A stretch of DNA of 64,000 nt from Gracilaria domingensis (Eukaryota; Rhodophyta; Florideophyceae; Gracilariales; Gracilariaceae), in the NCBI GenBank assembly GCA_022539475.1, contig VCMS01000292.1:18330-82329 (forward strand). The letters are read 5' to 3'. The first letter of the stretch is position 1. The number at the start of each line of letters is the position of its first letter. Below, piece after piece: positions 9,252 through 19,897 of the stretch. The translations under genes were made by a program, and so were the position numbers. The notes below the pieces were generated by a model. It had not been told where the DNA came from and searched no databases. It was given only the letters and a program-made list of their open reading frames with translations.

Positions 9252-11292
9252 AGCGTCTCCGTTTGGAGGTTATCATAGAAGCGGCATCAGTTTATAGATA
9301 TTCATGATGAAGACAAAAGCTTTTGCGTAGCCCGTGAGAGCTAGATGAGCAACTACTGGTCATCGCTTCTACATCGTTTTAGTTTCTTCTAATAAAGCAG
9401 TCTAAAGAGTGAGAGGCGTGGTTTTATTTGTCTCACTCTTGAAGGTAACACTGTCCAAGGATATTCCTGAGAATTTCTTCGTCAAGTGCAGCTAGAAAGG
9501 GCACGAGAACGCTCAGTTTGGTCCCGAGCCTTCAGACATAAATTTGCGGTTGTGTAACAGGTTATGCACGAAGTTGATGTAATCATACCAGCGTAATGAC
9601 GGTTTTCAATTCAGTAGCATAAGACATATAAAGTTTTTGAGTGCGCGACAAGAAATATAAACTTCAGACAAAAAGAAGAAGGGGCCAAAATCGTTTTGAT
9701 TGTGGAAGTTAAGCCAGCCATGGTTTGCTCCAGGACTGGAAATTGGAAGCCAAAGTGCTCATCCGTAAGAAGGCTGTTGCGTAGACGATATCGATATCTA
9801 ATGCCCACTGCATGCACTACGCCGTAATGAGTTATCGATAAAGTCATACCTTCAGTGACACAACCCCGTAGATTCTAATTTGTTCACACGGGCTTTATGT
9901 CATAATCCAAGAAATCATGATGATCATCATGGTACACTGCTTCCAGCATGATTCCTCATAGGCAACTACCTTTGTATAAAAGCAGTCTGCTTAACAAGCA
10001 ACGGAAAAGCTGCAGAAACTGATGGCTGGCATTTCCATCTGGTATGGAAATGCTGCCTTGCACGCAACGATTGACTCATCTCGATTTGGTGCGAGGAGCA
10101 CCACCGTTGGACAAAATCATCATGGTGATGCGTGGGAATCACGACGGTACACGAGAATCATGGCCATTCGCGGTCCAGAACCGGTCCCGGCTGGGGACTT
10201 CTGAGTTCAAAATCACTTCATGAAAGTAAAAGGCCATTGAACATGTGGCAGGGCGGCTTTAAACTGCGGTCCACAGAACAGCTCAGATGAACGAAGCTCC
10301 TCAAACCGAATCCACTTGTGCTTAATTTATGTCTTTGAAATGACAGCTCATTGTACCCTTGGTATCTGATGAGAACTCTCATTCTTTGTCGTGGTCCAAA
10401 GTTTTGTCTTCCACAACTAAGGTGTTACTGCCTACGTCGTGTCAGAGAAGTAGATACTTCTCTCTCGTTCAGGAAGGCCAAAATCTTCTTGGGCCACGGT
10501 CACATTTCTAACACTTGGAGAGCATGAGCTCTACGGGGCATGCTCATCGCAAGTCACCAACAAATGGCAAATGACATCTGCGTATTGACATTCGAAATGC
10601 AGCCTTGTCGCAGTCAGAAGTAGTGGTGACTCAGATGGAAAGAGTTTTTACAACACTATAGGAAGACAGTTGAGCATTGCGCATTGTCTAAAGCTACAAA
10701 GGGAGCACACTACAGCTCTATCGCGAAGGAAGGGGTTAGGATGTGGAGGATTGCGAACAGCAGCTCTCGAACCGCAAACTCGCACATACCAGGGGTACGC
10801 GATGAGAGCATTTTGTGTCGGTGTCCGGAGTCAAAACGTGTTCACCTTGGTGGTCCACGACGTTTTTTCAATTTTGGACCATTGGCGTGGTGAACGCCAA
10901 GCTTCGCCTCGAGTCAAAGCCCCCCACAGCGTTGTCATCATCATCACGAAACCCCCCCACACTGAACCCCAGCCACGTCTTCCCGTGCTTGCCCGTGCCT
11001 ACCCGCTCATGGGTATATCCTCTATCTGCAGCCCAGCGTTCAGACCTCATTCCACGTCTACAAGAAGCTATCATCAAAGGGAGCACTCGCTATCTTCTCT
11101 CCCGAAAGGGCAAGGCACATTCAGATGAAGCGTGTTGCGCTAGTCAGCACATGACATCAAATTGGCGTGGCTGTTGATCAATCACGCTACCTGTACTCCC
11201 GTACTACTCACCCCGCTATTCGAACCGCCACAACCTGGAGGAAAGCTCCAACACACCCCATGCCTCTTGCTCGAAGCTTGGGTTTTGATGGG
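9252..11292. other. Intergenic region without confident genes
   Basis: Several short open frames occur on both strands, but none has a recognisable domain. The only one with a promoter-like signal is at 10022-10204, listed separately. The stretch 10680-11280 has overlapping frames of ordinary composition that I could not support. Confidence 0.5.
9975..10204 (+). other. Possible small gene: TATA box and 60-codon ORF
   Basis: TATAAAAG at 9975-9982 is followed 40 bases later by an ATG at 10022 that opens a 60-codon frame ending TGA at 10204. The peptide has no signal sequence or known motif. The box-to-ATG distance is shorter than for the better-supported genes here, so this may be a non-coding transcript or nothing at all. 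Confidence 0.2.
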
Positions 11293-11805
11293 TCAGTTTT
11301 CACAAGCGTCACCATCGTTTGTATCTCCCGCACCGTCACTTGGATTGAACTCGGTGGAACTAATGCTTGTTTTAGGCTCGGTTCGTTCCGCTCGGAAACC
11401 CAAAACATCCTGATTCTTCTTCGGTGATTGAGCAAGCTTCATTTTCTGGAAAGCCTTAGAAAGAGACGGCGACAAAGGCTCGCACTTGTCATTGATGCTG
11501 GAAGAAGTGTTGTTTGAAGATGTGATCGATTGAACATTGGTTGTTCCTGGGGTTTCGTCTAAATCTCCGTGAAGAGAAGAATTTATCGAAGAAGGTGTCA
11601 TCTGGTTTTTCGTCTTCTCATCTGGTTGCTCTGTCTGTCCTTGATTTGCCTGTATGAGTTCTTCACATTCCCTTAAAAAGTCTTGGGACAGACGTTCAGA
11701 ATCAAGGTATACACTGTTTGGCTCCTCGCTTTCATCGAAGAAGTTTAACACTTGCTCAAAGTCGGCAATGTCAACCCGAGCCTCTCTCACAGGGTCGCCG
11801 GACAT
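11293..11805 (-). CDS. Hypothetical 170-aa acidic protein, paralogue of 17228-17740
   Basis: The ATG at 11805 opens 170 codons. The N-terminal 50 residues hold a patterned stretch (VDIADFEQVLNFFDESEEP, then DFLRECEELIQANQ). The rest is Ser/Thr/Asn/Gln-rich and probably disordered, with Ser-Pro sites (PLSPSL, AQSPKK). The gene at 17228-17740 has the same length and aligns at the start (DFSDFDQIFNYLEQD, DFITECEQL), which supports both start codons. No signal peptide or membrane segment is seen, so it is probably intracellular. The acidic helix plus disordered tail could be an interaction or activation domain, but that is speculation. Family not recognised. Confidence 0.6.
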   Translation of the reverse strand: MSGDPVREARVDIADFEQVLNFFDESEEPNSVYLDSERLSQDFLRECEELIQANQGQTEQPDEKTKNQMTPSSINSSLHGDLDETPGTTNVQSITSSNNTSSSINDKCEPLSPSLSKAFQKMKLAQSPKKNQDVLGFRAERTEPKTSISSTEFNPSDGAGDTNDGDACEN

Positions 11806-13258
11806 CCTCGAGTATTAAGGCGAATAGGGTTTGCTTCAGAGATCGTTACGAGCGTACTTCCGTTCGAACAGTGGCTTGAATAGAAATATGTGTGATTGAA
11901 GATAAGATGTAGAGAGAACTAGAGATGGGTTGTCAAATTTGATGAAAGCCATGGTGTGCATCATATACCCACAATCGGCTTCAAAGGCAGCGTCGACTTC
12001 TCCAATACGTATCCTGGCCGTGGCAGAGTTTTATGTCGGTACTTTTTCCATTGGGAAGATGTGTAAGTTTTTTGTAATCTTAATGGTCGTCGTTGAGCTG
12101 GCAGGCTAGCGTCAACGAGCTTCCGTCTGGAAGCTTATTCCATGTTCGTCGAAGAGCACAACGTCCCACCTTTGTCGGCGCAGAAGTGGAGACAGAGATT
12201 TTTTGTATGGCTAATGCGGTTACACGCAAAGGGCGTCGATGACATAAGATTGCTTTTTAGCATCCATTGGAACCACACATCGTGCTTGGCTGTGAAGAGA
12301 AGCGCGAGGAATGTAGGAAGCTGGAACCTGACTAAACGGGATGAGGTCCTGCAAACCGCGTTGGAATGAGAAACGACTCTTGCTGCACCTTCGTAGATGC
12401 TACCGATTTGATCTCCAGCAACACGGGCGGTGGGAAGTTGGCGTCGCTCGGTATGAACCGTATACTCGCGAGAAAATAATCTTTAGCACTCTTGTGGTAG
12501 AGGGTTTTTCTTGCGAAAACTGCTGGAGACTTAGTAGAAGCATGCGGAAGAGATGAGGCTTGATTTCCTCCTCCACGAGGGAAAAGCTAAGCTTTCTGCA
12601 TCGAACAGACATGAGAACCGGTACGTATCCTTACGCATCCGGAAACCGTTGGAAACCGGGCAGCAAAGCATTGATCGTTCAACTGCTCTTGAACCTGCTT
12701 TTTGTCCCTCCACAGTTCTGCCCGTCTCTAAATACGATGGTACCCTTGTATAACGTACAATGCTTTATGATGTTGAATAGTGAACTGTATTCTTCGGTAG
12801 CTCTGAACGGGCGCTATGGTATGATCAAGATGATGACCAACGGGTTAGTGTCACTAAGTGAGTACAAGGGTAGTGCTGCCTAGGCTCGCAGGTTGAATAT
12901 GAGCGAGAGAGAGACATCTGGAATTGAAAAATGTGTATAACCGTTCAATCTGCAATAATCTCTCTGCCTCTGTCTCATGTTGATCGAGAAGAATCCCTCA
13001 TGTGAGACAAAGTCATTCGACCCCCGCACGATACACAAATTGAGACATGCACACGAGAGCGTTCACGCACTTCCCTCATCGTTCCTTGTCGCCGTAATCG
13101 AATGCATTACGATAATGGCATCTAACTCCCAGCAAATTTATCACACCTGTTTTAGTTTCTTGTTGAGAACTGTCCACGGCCTGCAGCGCAGAATGAGGCA
13201 GCGCCTATCGATTCTAGTGTCGGAGGTATGACAGGCAGGTTTCCCATTGATATCTTAT
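11806..13258. other. Intergenic region without confident genes
   Basis: Scattered short frames on both strands without domains or codon bias. Nothing here could be supported as a gene. Confidence 0.5.
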
Positions 13259-13305
13259 ACGTCATACCGTGCTACCACCATAATGGTGGTAGCAGGGTAT
13301 GACGT
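13259..13305. repeat. 47-base palindrome
   Basis: Arms of 23 bases (13259-13281 and 13283-13305) pair with one mismatch around a single base. The outer ends read ACGTCATACC and GGGTATGACGT. Such a tight hairpin could be a fold-back element end or a structured RNA; nothing else about it is known. Confidence 0.75.
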
Positions 13306-13406
13306 CGTGTTCAAGTCGAGAATCACAAAAAAAATCGTTTCGCAGGTACAAGGATACCGTAAAAAGGTATCCTTAAAGATATCTTCGTTTGCTCGGCCTG
13401 AAGCCT

Positions 13407-13864
13407 TGAACCTATGTGATAAGAAGCGGAGAAGCGGCTCGATGGGTGATGCAGCCTTTCGACCTGGTCCAACTTGCGTCAAAGGCTCTCTCCTTGCGGC
13501 ACTTATCTTACGTGACCCTCCAAGATTCCCACGACGCTTGGAGAGCAACCACCACACGTACCCCTGGTACCGGCGCACTGCACAGCAGTGCCTACGGTGC
13601 ATGGTTCCATGGAAGCTGTTATGTCTTTGCGCTTCCTTGACAACTCAGGTCTTGGCAGGAATGCGAGGAATCTGCCCTATCTACCAGGGTACTAACGTCG
13701 CGAGCGACAGATGGGGCGATGCGGTGTTGACCGATGACTTGGTTGCGACGTCGCGCTGACCAAACTGAAGCTCATCCGCCAACGTCAGCTTGCGCACTCA
13801 TCTTTCGGGCTGCTCTCTTTCGGGTTGCTCTCTTTCGGTTGCACCTAACTTGAAGGTCGACGTT
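13407..13864. repeat. Direct repeat, copy 1 (~458 bases)
   Basis: Matches 15129-15580 in the same orientation. Identity is highest over the last 250 bases (from CTCAGGTCTTGGCAGGAATG to TTTCGGTTGCAC), with scattered differences and small gaps before that. It ends in two or three copies of the 15-base unit TTTCGGGCTGCTCTC. The two copies bracket the gene relics at 13865-15010. Confidence 0.8.
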
Positions 13865-14240
13865 GTTCGGCGCGGAATCCTAGCACAGGCGCTGACATCG
13901 TAATACCTGCCACTGCGATTCTCCAGCAGATAATCCTCAAACACCGAGCCCGGCCGCCAAGAAAGGTCGCCCGACTTTGTGCGAGCCACGTAGAGATCGA
14001 AGTCGCCATCATTGTCAAAGCCAATATCCGCGACAGAAACAACGCCATTTCGCTGAGCTTGAACGGTGCCACCAGACGTCAGATGCGGAGCTGCCAATAC
14101 GTGATGACCTCCATGATGCCATCGTTGTCTAAACCAGTAACGGTTGCATACCAGTTGATGTCGTTGGCAAAACCGCCCTTTAAGGAAAGTAGCTTGAACG
14201 TTTTGAAGCCGGCATTCTCGTAAGCGAACTGAGTAGCGCC
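13850..14240 (-). pseudogene. FG-GAP/VCBS repeat protein fragment
   Basis: On the minus strand, two neighbouring frames carry typical FG-GAP calcium-loop signatures. One frame reads VTGLDNDGIMEVIT and ends shortly after. The frame one base away continues with VADIGFDNDGDFDLYVA and then YLLENRSGRYYDVSA. FG-GAP/VCBS repeats build beta-propeller domains of secreted or surface proteins with the D-x-D-x-D-G-x-x-D/E-L loop. The frame change between successive repeats and the lack of a start codon or complete propeller mean this is a decayed fragment of a longer gene. It runs opposite to the oxidase relic next to it. Confidence 0.6.
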
Positions 14241-14279
14241 AGAGCGCGGCCTGGCGGTGGTGAAGATGACATCCGACCA

Positions 14280-15010
14280 GAACGGTGCTGCGGGCCGCCG
14301 TCGGCGACCGACTCATCGTGGTGCTGCGCGGCGGGCGGCGACACGGCGCTGGCGGAGTGGGCGGGCGGCATGTTTCCGATTGGCTTCCAGCTGGATGCGC
14401 TGTGGCGCGTCGGCTCGCACGCGCCGCTGCGCCGGCCGCCACAGGTTGTGCGCCTCGTGTTCCGCGCCACGCAAGCCAAAGCCGCCGCGCGCGCGGCGCG
14501 CCACAGCGCGCGCGCTTGTCGACTCGCGCATGCCACTGTACCGCGCCACGCTGGCGGCCGCGCGCCGTCCGTGGCCGCGCGGCGTGCCGGCGCGCGTGCG
14601 TCGCGAGCTGTTGGCCGTGCGGCGGGCGGGCGGCGAGGAAGGCGACGAGCAGGAGGGAAACCTCGCGCACTTGAACAACGGCCGCGCGTTCTGCGCGCTG
14701 GCGCGCTTCGAGTTTGTGCACGGGTGGGGAACGAGGAGGGCGTGCAGACCGCGCACTTGCATGGCTTGGTTGGCGTTTCTGCGGGCGGCAAGCACGTCGA
14801 TTCGGCGCGATTGCTGCCGGGCTCTACGGCTGTGGTGCAGCTCGTGCCGGGTATCGTGGGCGCTTGGTTGTTTCACTGTCATGTCGACGACCATTTGCAC
14901 GCCGGCATGGAGGCGGTGCTCGCCGTGCGGCCTGCCGCAGACGAGAAGGAGAAGACCGCGCCATTCGTGCCGACTTCGTGCCGCGTTTGCTCATGCTATT
15001 TTGGTAGCAA
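14280..15010 (+). pseudogene. GC-rich multicopper oxidase (ferroxidase-like) relic
   Basis: The plus strand encodes pieces of a multicopper oxidase spread over all three frames. The clearest block, near 14735-14940, reads TAHLHGLVG, then LLPGST, then GAWLFHCHVDDHLHAGMEAV. HCHVxxHxxAGM is the type-1/type-3 copper ligand motif at the end of ceruloplasmin/FOX1-like ferroxidases. An earlier piece (MPLYRATLAAARRPW, then EGNLAHLNNGRAFC) fits the linker before the third cupredoxin domain. At least two frame changes separate these parts, so the gene is dead. GC content is far above that of the neighbours, with many CGCGCG runs, suggesting a foreign or GC-biased source. The opposite-strand long frames here are by-products of the GC bias. 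Confidence 0.65.
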
Positions 15011-15128
15011 AGTTAGGGCGGTGCAGCGTCCTGTTCGTTGCGCATACCAAGGGTAGAAGGCTAACTTACAAGGGTATACGAAGGTAGACTGTTATTTGCA
15101 GAGAGAAATGCAAGAAAAAATCTCCTGC

Positions 15129-15580
15129 TCAAACCTTCATGCGACAAGAAGTGAAGCGGCTCGATGGATGATGCATCATTTCGTGCTGATCCAGCTGCGT
15201 CTAGAGCGAGACACTACAGATAAGGGTCTCTCCATGCTACACTCACTGGAGCCCTGGCAGGGAACTGTCCGACGAGGTGCAAAAAGAGCAACACCCACAC
15301 GTACTGTACAGCAGTGCCTACGGTGCATGATCCCATGGAAGCTGCGTTGCCTTGGCAACTCAGGTCTTGGCAGGAATGCGAAGAATCTGCCCTATCTACT
15401 AGGATACTAACGTCGTGAGCGACAGATGGGGCGATGCGGTGTTAACCGATGACTTGGTTGCGACGTCGCGCTGACCAAAACTGAAGCTCATCCGCCAACG
15501 TCAGCTTGCGCACTCATCTTTCGGGCTGCTCTCTTTCGGGCTGCTCTCTTTCGGTTGCACTGAACTTGACGTTCGACGTC
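15129..15580. repeat. Direct repeat, copy 2 (~452 bases)
   Basis: Second copy of the repeat at 13407-13864. It ends 34 bases before the start codon at 15614, so it supplies the immediate upstream region of the membrane-protein gene. The 15-base unit TTTCGGGCTGCTCTC is present here too. Confidence 0.8.
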
Positions 15581-15613
15581 CTGCTAACACCGGCCTCAAC
15601 GTACTCCTCGGAG

Positions 15614-16741
15614 ATGGTTCTCATTAATCTCAAAGCGCAATATGTCGACCTTATCGTTACCATGCTGTCTGGCGTCGCTGAACTATGTCTTTTTGGTGCC
15701 GCCCTGGCTTTTAACAGATACGCCGAATGCGACGCTCTCAAACGTGGCAAACAGGTTAGCGTACGTCGTCATAGCGCGCGAACCAAATTTCTTGCAGTAT
15801 TTGCTATGGTTGTCTTCATCGTTCTGGAGGTTATCTTGTCCTCTTTCAGTGATCCTGCCTTCTCTCGCGAGGAACAACGCCGTCCTTGCGTCGCCGTTGA
15901 CAGGCTTGACGTAAGAAATGGTTCTAACTATAATATCAACACTGATTCCATCTTGATTACATGTGCTCGTGTGGATGGGGATGCAATCTTTCAACGCGTT
16001 GGTAATCGTAGTCTCTCCGACACTGATGTGGTTTGCGGCGACTCTGATGTGTACAAGTCTGTTGGCGAAGGTCGTGTGCAGACCCCAATTGATGCGAATC
16101 AAAGCCAATCGTGCTCTGATGAAGGGTTTGGGTGTATATTCTCCGAAATTAGCGGACGAGAGTTCCGCTTCTCCGAGCTCCTTTTGGAGGACGAGATCGA
16201 ATTTCTTATAGCCGATAGAACTCCAATTACATATCTTGTCACTACGTTGTTCTTCGATATAGACAAAAGCCAGGAGGGCGAGTTAGGGCGGCGTGTGATC
16301 AATGCGTTCGGCGATGGTGTTACCGACCCACAAGAACTGCGTCGAAGAATTTTGTTGGGAACTGAAGACACCATTTGTCCATTCTTCCTCTTAAACGACG
16401 CAACCGAGGTTCCGCTAGGCCTAATTTGTGTCATCGTTGCAACATGGGTTCTTTCTGTGATTGCATTCGTCTCCACCTTACTTTTCAGACGCCAAATCTT
16501 CTATGACATGGGGGATCCGCTGCACTGGGCACAGCGCACGTTTAGACATGTTGACGAACCCATTTTAGAGAACCCTGTCGTTACGAGCGTTTACGAACAC
16601 GGTGAACGACTCATGTACGTATCGAGTGCGTCATCAGAGGAGTACAATTTCTTGCGAAGAGTGAAAACAAGTTTGCGCGACTGGCTCAAACGAGACAGAG
16701 CTCCAGTGATTGACAGGTCAGTTGAGGAACAGTCCGTTTAG
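15614..16741 (+). CDS. Three-helix membrane protein with large loop, function unknown
   Basis: The first ATG is at 15614 (MVLINLKAQYVDL) and gives 375 residues; the frame extends upstream only into the direct repeat. Three hydrophobic segments are visible, at residues about 9-30 (LIVTMLSGVAELCLFGAALAF), 55-76 (FLAVFAMVVFIVLEVIL) and 275-298 (LGLICVIVATWVLSVIAFVST). A Cys-containing, acidic region of about 200 residues between the second and third segments is probably extracellular (potential N-glycosylation at NGSN, NRS, NQS). The cytosolic tail is charged. The architecture matches the paralogous pair at 22217-25779, but sequence similarity is weak by eye. Family not recognised; possibly lineage-specific. 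Confidence 0.7.
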   Translation: MVLINLKAQYVDLIVTMLSGVAELCLFGAALAFNRYAECDALKRGKQVSVRRHSARTKFLAVFAMVVFIVLEVILSSFSDPAFSREEQRRPCVAVDRLDVRNGSNYNINTDSILITCARVDGDAIFQRVGNRSLSDTDVVCGDSDVYKSVGEGRVQTPIDANQSQSCSDEGFGCIFSEISGREFRFSELLLEDEIEFLIADRTPITYLVTTLFFDIDKSQEGELGRRVINAFGDGVTDPQELRRRILLGTEDTICPFFLLNDATEVPLGLICVIVATWVLSVIAFVSTLLFRRQIFYDMGDPLHWAQRTFRHVDEPILENPVVTSVYEHGERLMYVSSASSEEYNFLRRVKTSLRDWLKRDRAPVIDRSVEEQSV

Positions 16742-17227
16742 CGCTGGTCGAAATGAGCATACAGCTGCCGCGGGTGCAATCACGCTTTCAACACTGAGAA
16801 CGAGAAACGCATCCTATCGCGATCGCGCACGACATCATATCGGTTACAAGGTTCTCTCCAAACTTCCTCGGCTACTCCGCTGTTTTCCGAAGCGTTGTTT
16901 CAAAATGGAAGTGTGCATCTGGAACAACTGAAGCACAGTCCTACTACGATGGAACGTGTATTTGTCGCCTTGAGCTCGGTTAGCACAACTATGCGAGACA
17001 GATGCTGATCTCGACGGGTATGTGTGAACGCCGAACTATTGTGAGAATGAAAACGAAAAGAAGGCATACGATCGTAAGGTGTGGATAAATTGGAACAAGC
17101 AGACATCAGAAACGAAAACAGGAAGTCCATGACGCTAGTTGGGTTTACAAATGTTGTGCGACCGTTGATGGGCTTAACGCGTTCCATAGTATCTCTCATA
17201 AGATGTTCGTTTGAGATTGCTGAGATC
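16742..17227. other. Intergenic region
   Basis: No supportable gene. It separates the membrane-protein gene from the convergent 170-aa gene. Confidence 0.5.
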
Positions 17228-17740
17228 TTACGCCGCATGCAGTTCCTTGTCCGCAGGGTTCTCATCTCTTTGGGCGTCTCGCATATGTTGCAGACACTCA
17301 AACTTGGCGTTGGAATACTCCACATCACGTTTCCTGTCATCATTAGCTGTTTGTAAACGCGTGTCACTGGTTTCGTCTCCGTCTTTGATCTCAACCAACT
17401 TGGAACGTTCGTTTTTGACAGATAAAAGAGAATCAGTTTTGATTGTAAAAGTTTGATCACTAATGAATGTTGGTGACACTTCATTCGATTCAGCTGCATC
17501 TTCAAGAATTGATGAAATCAGCAAAGCAGGTATCTTGTTACGTTGGATGTTTTGTTTTTCTTCATTTGTTTGTAAGTTGGCTTGTGGTGGCAGCTGTTCG
17601 CACTCCGTAATGAAATCATGATACACAGGTTCAGGAACAAAACGAAAACTGTTTTTGAGTAGGTCTTGCTCAAGGTAGTTGAAAATTTGGTCAAAGTCCG
17701 AGAAGTCGATGACCTGTTGTCCAATATGTTCCGTGGACAT
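17228..17740 (-). CDS. Hypothetical 170-aa protein, paralogue of 11293-11805
   Basis: I chose the ATG at 17740 (MSTEHIGQQVIDFSDF) because it gives exactly the length of its paralogue and aligns with its N-terminus, although the frame is open further upstream. A helical acidic N-terminal motif (DFSDFDQIFNYLEQDLLKN, then DFITECEQLPPQANLQT) is followed by a polar, probably disordered region with many Asp, Glu, Ser and Lys. No signal peptide, membrane segment or known domain is seen. The two copies flank the repeat-bracketed relic zone on the same strand, about 5.4 kb apart. Their low identity outside the N-terminus says the duplication is old. Function unknown. Confidence 0.55.
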   Translation of the reverse strand: MSTEHIGQQVIDFSDFDQIFNYLEQDLLKNSFRFVPEPVYHDFITECEQLPPQANLQTNEEKQNIQRNKIPALLISSILEDAAESNEVSPTFISDQTFTIKTDSLLSVKNERSKLVEIKDGDETSDTRLQTANDDRKRDVEYSNAKFECLQHMRDAQRDENPADKELHAA

Positions 17741-19897
17741 GGTAAACAAGAAGTTCCAAAGTTGGCGAGCCCTTTCTCTGCGATTGTGATCAAGAAGCGA
17801 ACAGGGCACTTTCATACTGAACGGAACGAAGAAGCATTGAAGTCGAGTTTGAACCCGTTTGGCATCAATGTAGACTCGTACTGGGTCAAATGCATTCTGT
17901 GCTAGGCACGAAGGCATGTATGATCATAACGCGGGATACGAAAGCATGACTTCATGTTTGCGAATGCAACCTGTGATGTGTAGAATCTGCGTCCTGCGCA
18001 TATCGCGTTTGTTCTCCAGGGAGAGTGCTACAAAAACGCAGTGGAACAGTGTTTTGCTGACAAACCTGCACTCAGCGCCGCTATGATAAATGGAGAACAT
18101 CGTTTCGAGGCGATGTTCGAACTAAGTTGCAAGACTGCACGAGGATCGATGAATGCATCATAGTACAACTCAGAGATGGGCGTCGAATCACCGCACAAGA
18201 GTGAGAAACAATCTTTGACAAGAATCTACATTTATGCGCAAACTTCTTTCTCATTCTTGGCCATCGATTTGCGGCCGATCTCCACTCTTCATCGTCCACA
18301 CTGCTCGCGAACCGAGAGGACGTGGTCCAAAACAAGAGCAGAACAAGCAAGCAAGACCGTAACTTCATAGTATGAACAAGCCATGGGGATGTGGATGCAA
18401 AGAGGAGGTGCACTGGCTACGAAGTATATCATTCACCTCTTGCCGCACCTATTTCCCCACGCCTTGCTTCACACCCACCGTCTACGTTCCACATCCAACA
18501 TGGTCTGGACCAGCTTGGATCCGCTTGCACCGAAACTTTCATTTTGTTTTCGTCGAATCGCAGCTGTTGCCCGGCTTGTCGACAATCGACGGGGACGATT
18601 TACACAGATTAGCTTCTTCCTGCCAACGGGGAACCGCCATTACAAGCGTGACCGCTGTGTGGTGTACAGGGTAGATTTGCATCGTTCCATACTGACCGTA
18701 AGAGGTGTACACCTCTTAGGCTCAGTTCGGAACGACGCAAATCTACCCATCACGTTCCGGGTCGTCTATCGTCGTCCCATCAGAATACAATCGTCGTCGT
18801 CCTTTGCCGATATCGAATTCAGGGGGGTGAATAAAAAACACATACCCGGTGTGAACCGTTGCAGTCTGTGGCAGTGCCACGCATACTTCGACATTTTCAT
18901 TCAGATATCGATATTCAGATATCGAAGAATGAGATCGGCAATGGTGGGAGCGGGTGAGTGAAACGAACTTCCATCACCATAGTTTACAGTGGCGATGTCA
19001 AAAGCTCTGTATCTGGGCTCACCGGCGAGTCCGGTTGTCAGATGATAAGATCATGAGATAGGTTTCAGATAAACACGTTCAAACGCGTGTAGCCCTTGCA
19101 AGCAATTACTTACTTGTTCTATGATCGCTGAGTTGTCGGTCTTGATGCCGCTTTACACTCTTGTGCGGCGGACGTATCATGTTCCAAACTCTAGTAAACA
19201 TTGACGGGGAAGCGCATGAGATTCATCGCGAATGACAAGGTTTTGCTTGAAATCCGTCGTGGACGGTCTTGTTTCGTGAGCGGCGACCTCGAGTCGGAGC
19301 GAGCTTGGTTGGAAATCTCTGTACCCACTACCCGTCATGATCCATAACAGGTCACTTTGCAGATTTGCTTGCGGCTAACCGTCGGCCCAACACGCGAGCG
19401 CATCTGAAACTGTCTCCACTACAGATTATTGATATTGTTCATCACTCCTCAGTGAGGAGTCCTCACGGCGTGAAAATTTCGCCACGCGTAGCTTGTCATT
19501 TGCATTTCTTGCTGGGTTGAGAATCGCATCAGTGAGTGTTACATTTTGGCAGTGCAACAAGTCTCGAGACAGCAGCTCACAGAAAGCAATTGAACTGGTC
19601 CAATACGAGCCATGTGACTACGTGCAGCTCACTGACGTTGTCGAGCACATGCGGAATCGCTCACCAGGCCGTTGTCAAGTTGTCAGCGAAGACCCCGCCG
19701 TTCGCATCCGCATTGAAAACGATTCACGCCCTGCACGACGCACGAACGTTTCAGCGTGCTTGCATTTCACCGCCTATGACAACCGGTACAAAAACGGCCA
19801 CGATGCTCGACGCGCTTCTTCATCAACCCCACGGTCTTGCAGGCTTCATCTTCATTCCTCCCTAGTGCCACAGTACCACATTCTCGGCGAGAAAAGC
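17741..19897. other. Intergenic region with one long palindrome
   Basis: An open frame at 18383-18961 runs through a palindrome, has no domain and mixed composition, and was not accepted as a gene. Nothing else could be supported. Confidence 0.45.
18669..18748. repeat. 80-base palindrome
   Basis: Two 40-base arms meet directly at 18708/18709 and pair with about five mismatches. The outer 12 bases (GGGTAGATTTGC) are perfect. It resembles a fold-back (MITE-like) element or a hairpin RNA precursor. The sequence alone does not decide between them. Confidence 0.75.

Noticed and set aside
14257-15087. Several overlapping 130-300-codon frames on both strands, very rich in Arg and Ala
   Set aside because: By-products of extreme GC content; only short parts carry the oxidase or FG-GAP motifs, in changing frames.
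18383-18961. 192-codon plus-strand frame
   Set aside because: Runs through a long palindrome, with mixed composition and no domain or promoter signal.
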